IMG/VR virus record: IMGVR_UViG_3300020057_000121
Coordinates: 1-28,773 of that record
Source: a virus
Length of the DNA stretch: 28,773 bases
Direction: 5' to 3' (one strand)
Under the pieces are notes generated by a model. It saw only the letters and a program-made list of their open reading frames with translations, was not told the DNA's origin and did not search any database. Position numbers and translations under genes: made by a program. This document shows, one piece after another, positions 21,126-28,773 of this stretch (position 1 is the stretch's first letter; each line of letters opens with the position of its first letter).

Positions 21126-21650
21126 ATGATCGCAGATCTTAAAGTAATTGGTCCTTGCGCAATCTTTCCACGTTACCTCGTAGCAGGTGGCACAAAGATT
21201 CGTGTAGGTGAACCAGTTCATTCAGTAGCAACATCATCATCTGGAGCGGCTTCGGCTAATACAGTGGTGCTTGCAGCGGCAGACGGCCCAGTAATAGGAA
21301 CTCATCGTTTTGCAGGAATTGCAAACGAGAACGCTCTTCTTGCAGCAGTCGGAACCGTTCTTGAACAATTCTTGAACAGCGCATGTCCAGTTCCAGCAGT
21401 TGGACGTATTCGAGGTAGGGCAGAAACAGCAGCTTCAGTAGACACTCTTACTGAACTTGCTCTTCTTATTGGAGACTATGTTCTTATCGACTATGCAGCA
21501 ACCGGAGCAACAGATGGTGGCCCACTTTACACACTAAAGGAAGGCGCAACAGCTGATACTTCAGGTCTTGAAATTGTTGGTGGAAACACAGCCCTTTCAA
21601 CCCTCGATGTAACCGTAGAAGCGAGAGCATATCGACACGACGTAAGCTAG
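21126..21650 (+). CDS. Probable head decoration (cement) protein
   Basis: The protein has 174 aa, rich in Ala, Gly, Thr and Val, mostly beta. The N-terminus IGPCAIFPRYLVAGGTKIRV is followed by GEPVHS and by THRFAGIANENALLAAVGTV, features often seen in small decoration proteins placed between scaffold and major capsid genes. Trimers of such proteins stabilise the expanded capsid. There is no membrane segment or enzyme motif. The role is inferred from order and composition. Confidence 0.65.
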   Translation: MIADLKVIGPCAIFPRYLVAGGTKIRVGEPVHSVATSSSGAASANTVVLAAADGPVIGTHRFAGIANENALLAAVGTVLEQFLNSACPVPAVGRIRGRAETAASVDTLTELALLIGDYVLIDYAATGATDGGPLYTLKEGATADTSGLEIVGGNTALSTLDVTVEARAYRHDVS

Positions 21651-21690
21651 TAGTTGGTTTGACGGTATTATTCCTTAATTCTTAACAGCC

Positions 21691-22656
21691 ATGAACCTAC
21701 AAGGTGGACATACAACAGCCCTCTCTCCAGATGCAGTACAAACGGAGATTGACGGCGTGGCATACGAGAAGTACCAGAGGACACAGCAACCTGGATACCT
21801 CTCAGCAAATGACGAATTTTTCTTCAAGCAGTCTTCAGAACCATTACTTGCTTATACTTGGGATGAGGATTCCAACGTAGGAGGCTTTGATGAGACAGAT
21901 GAGCAAGAAGAACTTACAAACACTGATACCTTCATTGGCAACACCAAGACGAAGCGTATGCAGAAATGGACGAAACAGATTCCTGTTTCTTCAGAAGCCT
22001 TCCATGCCGATAAGGTAGGAAAGCGCCAGCGAATTGGTGAACAGATGGGTGACAGAGCAAGACTTACTCAGGATAAGAAGGCAATTCTTAACACATACGG
22101 AGATGCGTTTACAGGATCTGTAAACACAACTCCGGATGGTCAGGCTTTGGCTTCAAACTCTCACACTACACTTAAAGGTGTAACTGTAGACAATCTTGAG
22201 ACATCAGTTTTTTCAGCCGATGGACTTTGGGTTTCAGTTCAGTCTCTTGCGAACCAGAAGGCTCAGGACGGTGAAGCCGGATCTTATGTATTTGAAGGTA
22301 CACTTGTTCCATTTATCCTTTATAAGACAGCAAAGGAGACTATGGATTCAACACTTGTACCGTTCTCAGGAGAAAATCAGGTAAACATTTTTGACACCAT
22401 TTATGGAGCAGTCAAAATTGCAGCATCTATTTTCCTTGGATCAACGTACAACACATCTACGAACGCAAACACGTCTTACCACGTAGTTTCTTCTCAGCAC
22501 ATGGTTAATCGAAAGGTGCATCGCGATCTTTATACGAGCATGATTTTGCCAGAATACACAGCAAATGACTCGTATGCTTATCGTGGTCGCTTCCTCGAAG
22601 CTCATTTCCCAGAATCATTCTGCGGTTATGTCGGTAGCAACGGTACAGTCGCTTAA
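21691..22656 (+). CDS. Major capsid protein (HK97 fold)
   Basis: The protein has 321 aa. Features: an N-terminal arm, then RMQKWTKQIPVSSEAFHADK (the PVS.E spine-helix region), GEQMGDRARLTQDKKAILNT, and TTPDGQALASNSHTTLKG, the DG..L.S.SHT segment common in HK97-type capsid proteins. The C-terminal domain runs to the end (HRDLYTSMILPEYTAND...). No fused scaffold domain is present, consistent with the separate scaffold gene. It builds the icosahedral shell. Confidence 0.85.
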   Translation: MNLQGGHTTALSPDAVQTEIDGVAYEKYQRTQQPGYLSANDEFFFKQSSEPLLAYTWDEDSNVGGFDETDEQEELTNTDTFIGNTKTKRMQKWTKQIPVSSEAFHADKVGKRQRIGEQMGDRARLTQDKKAILNTYGDAFTGSVNTTPDGQALASNSHTTLKGVTVDNLETSVFSADGLWVSVQSLANQKAQDGEAGSYVFEGTLVPFILYKTAKETMDSTLVPFSGENQVNIFDTIYGAVKIAASIFLGSTYNTSTNANTSYHVVSSQHMVNRKVHRDLYTSMILPEYTANDSYAYRGRFLEAHFPESFCGYVGSNGTVA

Positions 22657-22680
22657 TTTACCACTTAATCACTAACCAAA

Positions 22681-23064
22681 ATGAATAAATTCATTACGGG
22701 AGTGATAGGACTTGTAGCAATTACAGCTCTTATTATCTCTTTGGCGAAGGTTGGTGGTAATAGCCAGCCAGCCGCAGATCTTGGTGCATCGGGTACACGC
22801 TTTCCTAACGGAATCAGCGCGAACAACGTATCGCCAGCAGTAGGTCAAATTATCGGTACTACTTTAACAACCGGATCGCTCACAGTTACGACTTCAAACA
22901 CCGCAACCTCAACGAGCTATCTAGGATGTATAAATACTACCGCAACTTCGACTGCAACAAGGATCAGAATGGTCTTTACAGATACAGCTACCACTACAAA
23001 AGCAGGTCCTAACGGCACATCAGCCAATGGATCAGTTCTTTGGCAGTACGGTACTTGTCCTTAA
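22681..23064 (+). CDS. Membrane-anchored Thr/Ser-rich virion-region protein
   Basis: The protein has 127 aa. Residues 1-24 (MNKFITGVIGLVAITALIISL) form a signal anchor. The rest is a beta-type domain rich in Thr, Ser and Ala with two or three Cys (GCINTTATS, YGTC), reminiscent of Patescibacteria surface proteins. It lies between capsid and neck genes, so it may be a virion or envelope-exposed protein. No family is recognised. Confidence 0.6.
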   Translation: MNKFITGVIGLVAITALIISLAKVGGNSQPAADLGASGTRFPNGISANNVSPAVGQIIGTTLTTGSLTVTTSNTATSTSYLGCINTTATSTATRIRMVFTDTATTTKAGPNGTSANGSVLWQYGTCP

Positions 23065-23070
23065 AGCTTT

Positions 23071-23105
23071 GCTCACTTTGTCCCTTTATGGGGACAAAGA
23101 CGAGC
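23071..23105 (+). other. Strong intercistronic hairpin
   Basis: CTTTGTCCC (23076-23084) pairs with GGGACAAAG (23091-23099), with an outer GCTC/GAGC (23071-23074 / 23102-23105). There is no T tract, so a processing site, partial stop or 3'-end protector is more likely than full termination. Confidence 0.6.
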
Positions 23106-23134
23106 ATGGCTCACTTATAAGTTAATTATTAAAA

Positions 23135-23572
23135 ATGAACAATTTATCACTTAAACAAAAGATAGTAGCAGCGCTTATGGCGCTAGTTGCCATATTTGGT
23201 GGTAGCTCAGTAGTAAATAACCTTGGAGCCGGAGGAGGATATCAAACAGCCCCAACTTTCTCTGTCGCTTCTTCTACCGCTTTTACTCTCACGACTACAT
23301 CTCAGAGATTACTAGCCTCATCGACTCCAACGAAACGTCTAGCCGCAACAATTCAGCCGGTCAATTGTACTCTTGTAACCGGAGGTCTTATTTACATGAG
23401 AGCTTTTAATGATGCTCCAGCCACAGCCGCAACAGGTATTGCAGCGTTCGGATCATCTACACTCGCACTTGAAGATTATCCAGGCACTCCAGTAGTTCAA
23501 GGATCTGTTCAAGGAATTACAGCAGCCGGAACCTGTACGGTATTAGTGACGGAATGGATTTCGCGGTTTTAA
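23135..23572 (+). CDS. Membrane-anchored virion-region protein 2
   Basis: The protein has 145 aa. The N-terminus has a charged start, then a hydrophobic segment (IVAALMALVAIFGG, about 11-25), followed by a Gly linker and a compact beta domain (TAFTLTTTSQRLLASSTPTK ... CTVLVTEWISRF) with two Cys (about 99 and 136) that could form a disulfide. It resembles the preceding gene in layout though not in sequence. The function is unknown. It may be exported or sit in the virion. Confidence 0.6.
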   Translation: MNNLSLKQKIVAALMALVAIFGGSSVVNNLGAGGGYQTAPTFSVASSTAFTLTTTSQRLLASSTPTKRLAATIQPVNCTLVTGGLIYMRAFNDAPATAATGIAAFGSSTLALEDYPGTPVVQGSVQGITAAGTCTVLVTEWISRF

Positions 23573-23590
23573 AAGTTAATAACACTCAAA

Positions 23591-24775
23591 TTGACAATAG
23601 ATGAAGTAAAAGCAAATCTTGGCGCACTCTTGCATGGCGGCGATGCAGATGATCTTGATGATGTTGATCTTCTTCTTGAGCGTTCCGCAAATAAGGTTTT
23701 ATCTAAAGTAGATCCATTGGAGACTATAAGGACGGCAACTCTTTCTCAGACAATCCATGATGATGTTTATAACTACGCCGCACCTTCAGACTTTAAAAAG
23801 CTTATAGATCTAATTCCACAAGACAACAGGCAGTTATGGGATAAGGTGGTAAGAAACCCCGCAGGACAATTCGACTTACTTAAAGCAATCCAGAATAAGG
23901 TTATATCCATAGAAGGCTCAGAAGGCTCTAAAATCCTCCGTATCAACTGGAGAACACGTAAAGGTAAAGTTCTCAACTCAATGGACTCTCTCACGGGTAA
24001 CGGCACGTGGAGCGCCGTAGGGAGCGCAACAGGAGTCAAGGTCAATACGATATTCAAGAAATCAGGCTCAGGTTCAGTAGAGTTCGATCTTGTCTCTTCC
24101 GGAGATGGAATTAAGAACACTGCTCAAACCGCCCTAGATCTTACTGATGAAGATGAAGTGGCGGATATATTCGTGTGGTTATACCTTCCATCAGCCCCTA
24201 CAAGCATCTCAGCACGCTGGGGAAACGATCTTACAGCAAACTATTGGTCCTCAACCGCTCAGACAGCACAAGCAGACGGGACAGCCTTTAAAACAGGATG
24301 GAATCTATTAAAATTCTCATGGGCTTCAGCTACAGAAACAGGCACAGTGGTCCCTACAACCGTAGATTCATTTCAGATCACAGTCGCAAACTCTTCGGCC
24401 ATGGTAAACATTCGTGTTGATAACATTATATTTTCAATCGGACGTAACTTTGATATCAAATACTATTCAAAGTATCTTCTAAAAAATACCGCAGGGACAT
24501 GGATAAGCCGAACAACTAATGATAATGACGTAGTGGTCCTAGATAATGACGGAATAGAAATTTATCATAGAGAGAATCTTATCGCCGCCGGACAGCAATC
24601 TCAAAACAGCGCCTATGACTTCACATGGGCAGGTATTGAACTAAACGGTAACACATCAGCTCCACATCCAGCAGATAGAATTGGTCTATATGGAAAATAC
24701 CGCGGAGAACATCCTTCTCAATCAGTTAAAATAGTATTTAACTACGGTGGTAAGCCGGGTAGAGGTAGATGGTAA
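23591..24775 (+). CDS. Head-tail connector (neck) protein with inserted beta domain
   Basis: The protein has 394 aa from a TTG start; no ATG fits before the conserved helix. Residues 1-75 are helical (TIDEVKANLGALLHGGDADD, then LLERSANKVLSKVDP and YNYAAPSDFKKLIDL), as in head-tail adaptor proteins. Residues about 130-280 look like a separate carbohydrate-binding-type jelly roll (SGNGT-like opening, TGWNLLKFSW, MVNIRVDNIIFSIG). The frame ends with a beta-rich part similar to other neck proteins and a basic tail. It would sit under the portal, and the inserted domain could contact sugar or stabilise the neck. Confidence 0.6.
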   Translation: MTIDEVKANLGALLHGGDADDLDDVDLLLERSANKVLSKVDPLETIRTATLSQTIHDDVYNYAAPSDFKKLIDLIPQDNRQLWDKVVRNPAGQFDLLKAIQNKVISIEGSEGSKILRINWRTRKGKVLNSMDSLTGNGTWSAVGSATGVKVNTIFKKSGSGSVEFDLVSSGDGIKNTAQTALDLTDEDEVADIFVWLYLPSAPTSISARWGNDLTANYWSSTAQTAQADGTAFKTGWNLLKFSWASATETGTVVPTTVDSFQITVANSSAMVNIRVDNIIFSIGRNFDIKYYSKYLLKNTAGTWISRTTNDNDVVVLDNDGIEIYHRENLIAAGQQSQNSAYDFTWAGIELNGNTSAPHPADRIGLYGKYRGEHPSQSVKIVFNYGGKPGRGRW

Positions 24776-24784
24776 AACAAAACT

Positions 24785-26752
24785 ATGAATCCAGAAGACA
24801 TTTTTGAATTTAAAATGAGGGACATCTTTCCGGGCTACAATAGCGCGAGCGATAAAACTAAGCTCAAACCCGGCTTTCTTATTCGAGGTTCAAAGAATGT
24901 ATATAAAAAAGTAAACGGCAATCTTGCATCACGTCCGGGACTAAAGCGCCGAGGATCAGTAGATGCGACTCAAGCAGGAGTCAAATCATCACATGAGTTT
25001 GAAACTAACCTTGGTGCCGTTCGCACTCTACGAGTAGCAGGTGGAAAATTAGAGGTGGAATCAGATCTTGTGACAACAGGAACGTATGTTTGGTATGAAC
25101 TTAAACTCACTTCTACATTAGAGTCACTTGCCGGTACTTATACTAGATTCGTATTTGATTCATGGTGGGATCCAGATGATAAATCTTCAAGACTTGTAAT
25201 GGTCCGAGGTGATTCAAGGATTCTTTACTGGTCCGGAGGAATGGTTCTTATAGATTCCGCGCCAACCGAAACAACCCTAAAAAAACAAGGCACTACAACT
25301 TGGGCGCAAGAAGGTTTTGCTTTAACTATCGCTGGAGAAAAGAAAGTTATGTTAAGTGATGGCCGAGAGATAACTTATACCGGCGGAGAAGGAACAACAA
25401 CTCTTACCGGAGTCACATATTCATCCGGGGATTCTTTGACTGTTACTTCAGGGATGGTCGCAATTCAATCTGTTTTTTCAACAGCTGGAGGTGCTACAAA
25501 GATGTTTCCGTCTACATACACCCCAGATTTTATTAAAGTCTTTGGAAACCAGTCTTTTGTTGGTTCATATTCATCTCGTCTTATTTATCAATCAGCGGAT
25601 TCAACCCCATCAGGTTCACCTTTAGGGTTTTTAAATTATGAAAACACAAGTGATCGTGTCGCTGGGGATCCAGATGTTATCACTCTTGATAATCTTGCAA
25701 AAGGAATTGGAGAAAAAAACGGACAGCTCGTTATTTTTGCCGGCAACGATGAGATGTATCTAATTACTCCAAACACGAATGTTACATTTGCCTACACTAT
25801 TAACGCAGCCGCTGACAGAGCTTTCGTTTACAACAAAGTAGAAAAGAAAGTCCTCACAGGACTCTCCAGCGCCCTAGGGCATGAGTTTATAGGTAACTTC
25901 GGAGATTATCTCGTATGGGTAGATCAGAAGCATCAGTTAAGAGCTTTGGGAGCTTTCACAAACGAAGTCACTATCAAACCTATTACATTGTCTCTTCCGG
26001 TCCAAACAGAACTCTTTGAAGATGATTTTACCGGAGGACACCTTAAGACTATAGAGGACACAATTTATATAACCGCGCCGAACAACGGAAGAGATTGGAT
26101 GTTCACCTCTCGCGAAACAGTAAACAATGACGGATCTGTATCATCAGAAAAATTCTGGCATGCTCCGCAAGTACGATCCATTTCACGCTTCGCTCTAATT
26201 GATGGAACAGTTTATGGATACTCAAATGTAAATCCGCAAATTTATCAAGTATGGGACACAGGTCAATGGTTTGATGATGTTCCCTCAGGAGAAGAGATGC
26301 CTTATTCAGTGGTAATGACGTTTTCTTATGAGAACAATAATCGCCCGCAAGGACTCAACTATTTTGATAAGGCGTACTTTGAAGGCTTCATGATGCAAGG
26401 TGTAGATCTAAAAGCCCTAGTCTTATTCGATTATCAAGGGTCCAAAGGCACTAGAGAATTGGAAGTAAGTAAAGAGGGAAACCTTGCTAGTTTTTACACA
26501 GGAATAAATCCTTCATCCCTTGGAGACTTAGCTCCCGGACTCGCGCCTTTAGGTGATGGAATTATTGAAGAAAGCAACTCTGAAGAAACTGTACCGAAGT
26601 TTCGAGCGATATGTAATATTCTTCAGGCAAAAGATTGTTTTGATTACACAATTCAGGTCTATAGTTTAGAAAGTGATGCACGTTGGGAATTGTCACGCTT
26701 TGGGTTAAATGTCAAAATATCCAAGAATAATCCGACATTTTTAAGAAAATGA
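24785..26752 (+). CDS. Tail hub / stabilization protein (P22 gp10-like)
   Basis: The protein has 655 aa, almost all beta. The opening GFLIRGSKNVYKKVNGNLAS followed by RPGLKRRG matches the S.N....G.L..RPG motif of podovirus tail hub and DNA-stabilization proteins. Repeated segments such as FIKVFGNQSFVGSYSSRLIY and NGQLVIFAGNDEMYLITPN indicate beta-propeller-like repeats. It would close the portal channel and carry the fibre. It lies directly after the neck gene. Confidence 0.7.
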   Translation: MNPEDIFEFKMRDIFPGYNSASDKTKLKPGFLIRGSKNVYKKVNGNLASRPGLKRRGSVDATQAGVKSSHEFETNLGAVRTLRVAGGKLEVESDLVTTGTYVWYELKLTSTLESLAGTYTRFVFDSWWDPDDKSSRLVMVRGDSRILYWSGGMVLIDSAPTETTLKKQGTTTWAQEGFALTIAGEKKVMLSDGREITYTGGEGTTTLTGVTYSSGDSLTVTSGMVAIQSVFSTAGGATKMFPSTYTPDFIKVFGNQSFVGSYSSRLIYQSADSTPSGSPLGFLNYENTSDRVAGDPDVITLDNLAKGIGEKNGQLVIFAGNDEMYLITPNTNVTFAYTINAAADRAFVYNKVEKKVLTGLSSALGHEFIGNFGDYLVWVDQKHQLRALGAFTNEVTIKPITLSLPVQTELFEDDFTGGHLKTIEDTIYITAPNNGRDWMFTSRETVNNDGSVSSEKFWHAPQVRSISRFALIDGTVYGYSNVNPQIYQVWDTGQWFDDVPSGEEMPYSVVMTFSYENNNRPQGLNYFDKAYFEGFMMQGVDLKALVLFDYQGSKGTRELEVSKEGNLASFYTGINPSSLGDLAPGLAPLGDGIIEESNSEETVPKFRAICNILQAKDCFDYTIQVYSLESDARWELSRFGLNVKISKNNPTFLRK

Positions 26753-26760
26753 GTTATAAT
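26732..26760 (+). promoter_or_regulatory. Possible promoter before the fibre gene
   Basis: CCGACA (26732-26737) and TATAAT (26755-26760) are 17 bases apart, just before the fibre start at 26774. The -35 hexamer matches the consensus in four of six positions. It overlaps the end of the hub gene. Confidence 0.4.
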
Positions 26761-26773
26761 TAACAATAAATAT

Positions 26774-28645
26774 ATGGAATTTTTTAAACAATTTATTTCG
26801 ATAGTCACAGCTGGGATGATTGGTATTGGTTCATGGTTCGGCTTTATACCAGAATCTCAAATACTCCCTCAAAATCAAATTGTAAATGATGTTTCATTAG
26901 GCGCTTTCAACACAACCGGAGGAAAATCTTACAGATTAAAAGCATCAGTTGGAATATCAGACACAACTGTAAATCTATCCAGCTTCAAAGAGCCGGTTTC
27001 AAACATTGCATATACAATGGCGTATATCAATACAACTATCGGATACGGAACTCTCGATCCGCAAATTCCTGATAAATCTGAGTTTGTTTCATTCACAGGT
27101 ATAACTCAAAATTCTGATGGATCCGCCGCTCTCACAGGAGTAACCCGTGGACTCACACGAACTCCAGCCAGCGCAGGTTGTACTGCTTCCACGACTCTAG
27201 CGGTAAGGCATCCAGCACAATCCATATTTATACTCTCAGATTCTCCATGTCTCTTCGCGGAATATGCTGTAAAACAAAACGATGAGTCTATCTCAGGATC
27301 ATGGACATTTCCTACTCCAACCGCAGCAACAAACGCCGCAACAAAGACTTATGTAGATACTTTGGTAAACGGAGGAGCTGTATCAACTGATGCAATTATT
27401 GTCGCCGCAACAGCAGGTGAAACTATTTCATCAGGAAACATTGTCTACTTTAATAAATTCGAGGGTGAATGGCGCAAAGCAGATGCAGACTTTGCTTCTA
27501 CTAGCCTCACGGTCCTATTAGGAGTTGCTCAAGGAGCTGGCACAGATGGAATTGCGATATCTGGAGGTGTTCTCTTAAGAGGTCTTGATCTTAAAAATAC
27601 AAACACAGGAGGTACTGCTGGAACTATTTTATATCTTTCTGGTACTGCTGGTGCAACAACCACGACCGCCGGAACATTTGAAAAAATCCTTGGATATGTG
27701 AAGTCGGCAACGAACACTTATTTTACAGGTAATTCATTTTCCGCAGATATTTTATCTTCTGGTAGAGTATCGGATCATATTATTCCTACATCACTTGCGA
27801 CAACAACTTTTACTGGAACTACAACAATAAACACTACAAAGTTTGTAAACACTACAGGAGGTAAGGCATTTCAGTATGGTGGTAATGGATCAGATGGTAA
27901 TCTTACTATTACTTCCGGCGCAACGAATATTGATCTTGGTGCTTCCTCTTATGTAGTAAAGAATTATACAAACATATCAATCACTGGATCTGGTTCACTT
28001 ACATTTTCTAACCCAAACTCTAATGGAACGGTGGTGTTTTTATTGAGTCAAGGATCAACAACACTTACATCTAGTGCCGCTCCAATGGTAAGTATGAAAG
28101 GAATGGGTGGTATTGGTGGAAATGAGAATGATACATCGGGTAGTGTAGGTTATCCGGGCTACACATATAATATTTGGGGAAATAATGGTGGTGGTGGTTC
28201 AGTAAACGGCTCCGCCCCTGGTGGTGGTGAATCATTCTTAACTGCTTCTTCATCAAAATTCAGATACTTTCCATCAAACAACTCATACCTTTCTCAAAGA
28301 TATCCTTTTATATTTACAGGTGGCGGAGGAGGAGGTGGTAGTGTTAGTGGTTCCGGCGATGGTGGAAATGGTGGTGCTGGCGGCGGGGGGCTTATAATAG
28401 AAACAGCAGGAACACTAATATTCACAACATATATTGGTTTAGCTGCTAACGGTATTAACGGAGGTAATGCGACTCTTAATGGTTCCGGCGGTGGAGGCGG
28501 CGGAGGAGGTTTTGTAGGTCTTTATTCCGGGACAATATCTTCTCAGACTGGCACAATCAACGTAGACGGTGGTGCTGGTGGTATTGGTAGTAACAACGGT
28601 GGTGGTGGCGCGAGTGGTACTTCAACTATAACCTTACTCCCTTAA
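26774..28645 (+). CDS. Tail fibre / adhesin with N-terminal membrane segment and Gly-rich tip
   Basis: The protein has 623 aa. Residues about 4-24 (FKQFISIVTAGMIGIGSWFGF) are hydrophobic. Residues 40-180 form a beta domain with a repeated TGVTRGLTRTPASAG-type motif common near the base of phage fibres. Thr/Ala/Gly-rich repeats follow. Residues from about 440 to the end contain several polyglycine blocks separated by short strands, similar in style to the Gly-rich tips of T-even adhesins that set host range. The function is inferred to be binding to the host surface. Confidence 0.72.
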   Translation: MEFFKQFISIVTAGMIGIGSWFGFIPESQILPQNQIVNDVSLGAFNTTGGKSYRLKASVGISDTTVNLSSFKEPVSNIAYTMAYINTTIGYGTLDPQIPDKSEFVSFTGITQNSDGSAALTGVTRGLTRTPASAGCTASTTLAVRHPAQSIFILSDSPCLFAEYAVKQNDESISGSWTFPTPTAATNAATKTYVDTLVNGGAVSTDAIIVAATAGETISSGNIVYFNKFEGEWRKADADFASTSLTVLLGVAQGAGTDGIAISGGVLLRGLDLKNTNTGGTAGTILYLSGTAGATTTTAGTFEKILGYVKSATNTYFTGNSFSADILSSGRVSDHIIPTSLATTTFTGTTTINTTKFVNTTGGKAFQYGGNGSDGNLTITSGATNIDLGASSYVVKNYTNISITGSGSLTFSNPNSNGTVVFLLSQGSTTLTSSAAPMVSMKGMGGIGGNENDTSGSVGYPGYTYNIWGNNGGGGSVNGSAPGGGESFLTASSSKFRYFPSNNSYLSQRYPFIFTGGGGGGGSVSGSGDGGNGGAGGGGLIIETAGTLIFTTYIGLAANGINGGNATLNGSGGGGGGGGFVGLYSGTISSQTGTINVDGGAGGIGSNNGGGGASGTSTITLLP

Positions 28646-28646
28646 T

Positions 28647-28773
28647 ATGGATCCTACTATAGACATGGAAGGACTAACGGCACAGGACTTCACTCGCCGA
28701 TATAAAGAAGCTCAAGCGGCTGAAACCACTCTTAAATCGCAAGGATATGCTTCGGCTGACTATAAAGAGGTCC
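28647..28773 (+). CDS. Partial gene, unknown, 5' part
   Basis: ATG 28647 opens a frame that leaves the window: MDPTIDMEGLTAQDFTRRYK continues with EAQAAETTLKSQGYASADYK. It is helical and charged, possibly a virion or ejection protein, one base after the fibre stop. Too short to name. Confidence 0.5.
   Translation, partial: MDPTIDMEGLTAQDFTRRYKEAQAAETTLKSQGYASADYKEV

Noticed and set aside
92-28256. Open frames on the minus strand
   Set aside because: All overlap clear + strand genes, show shadow composition and have no coherent operon order.

Overview
The window is a 28.8-kb stretch of a short-tailed double-stranded DNA phage or prophage, with every recognisable gene on the + strand. The virion genes (terminase, P22-like portal, scaffold, HK97-type major capsid protein, neck protein, gp10-like tail hub, fibre) and the absence of tape-measure or tube genes point to a podovirus-like particle. 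The likely host is a member of Patescibacteria/CPR (Parcubacteria-like). This is inferred from memory of those genomes: the GNVGIGTTSP / QCLQVN..G.VSGTGSACG module in the first gene, the secreted LamG protein opening with GLVGWWKFDEGSG, Thr/Ser/Ala-rich surface-like proteins with N-terminal membrane anchors, TGGTATAAT promoters, and mostly A/T-rich leaders without a Shine-Dalgarno. Stops are used as in the standard bacterial code.

Layout. 1-2046: the end of a fibre/adhesin-like gene, a secreted LamG protein and a membrane-anchored protein. 2073-4374: a lysis region with a small coiled-coil/membrane protein, a two-domain cysteine hydrolase, a holin-like protein and a lytic transglycosylase. 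4471-5816: a metallophosphoesterase gene split by a group I intron inside its GNHE motif. 5821-7034: small zinc-finger proteins and a degenerate trypsin-fold protein. 7059-10088: a replication/recombination region with ribbon-helix-helix proteins, an HNH protein, RecA, a stand-alone DnaA domain IV, a DnaA-box/iteron cluster that looks like an origin, and a strongly structured RNA. 10089-13066: an accessory operon with a DNA methyltransferase, two HNH proteins and three related Cys-rich/coiled-coil proteins. 13224-28773: the late region, with a phage GroEL directly ahead of terminase, then portal, scaffold, decoration protein, capsid, neck, tail hub and fibre.

How the parts may fit. The DnaA-like protein and the oriC-like sequence suggest that the phage recruits host DnaA or controls its access to a phage origin. 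RecA would serve recombination-dependent replication, GroEL would fold virion proteins, and the lysis genes would open the wall. The most notable items are the phage oriC-like locus with its orphan DnaA-C protein, the group I intron with an atypical 3' end, the ~285-nt structured RNA at 9783-10067, and an otherwise protein-like frame at 19705-20052 interrupted by TAA and TAG. All assignments come from reading the sequence and translations; no database search was run.
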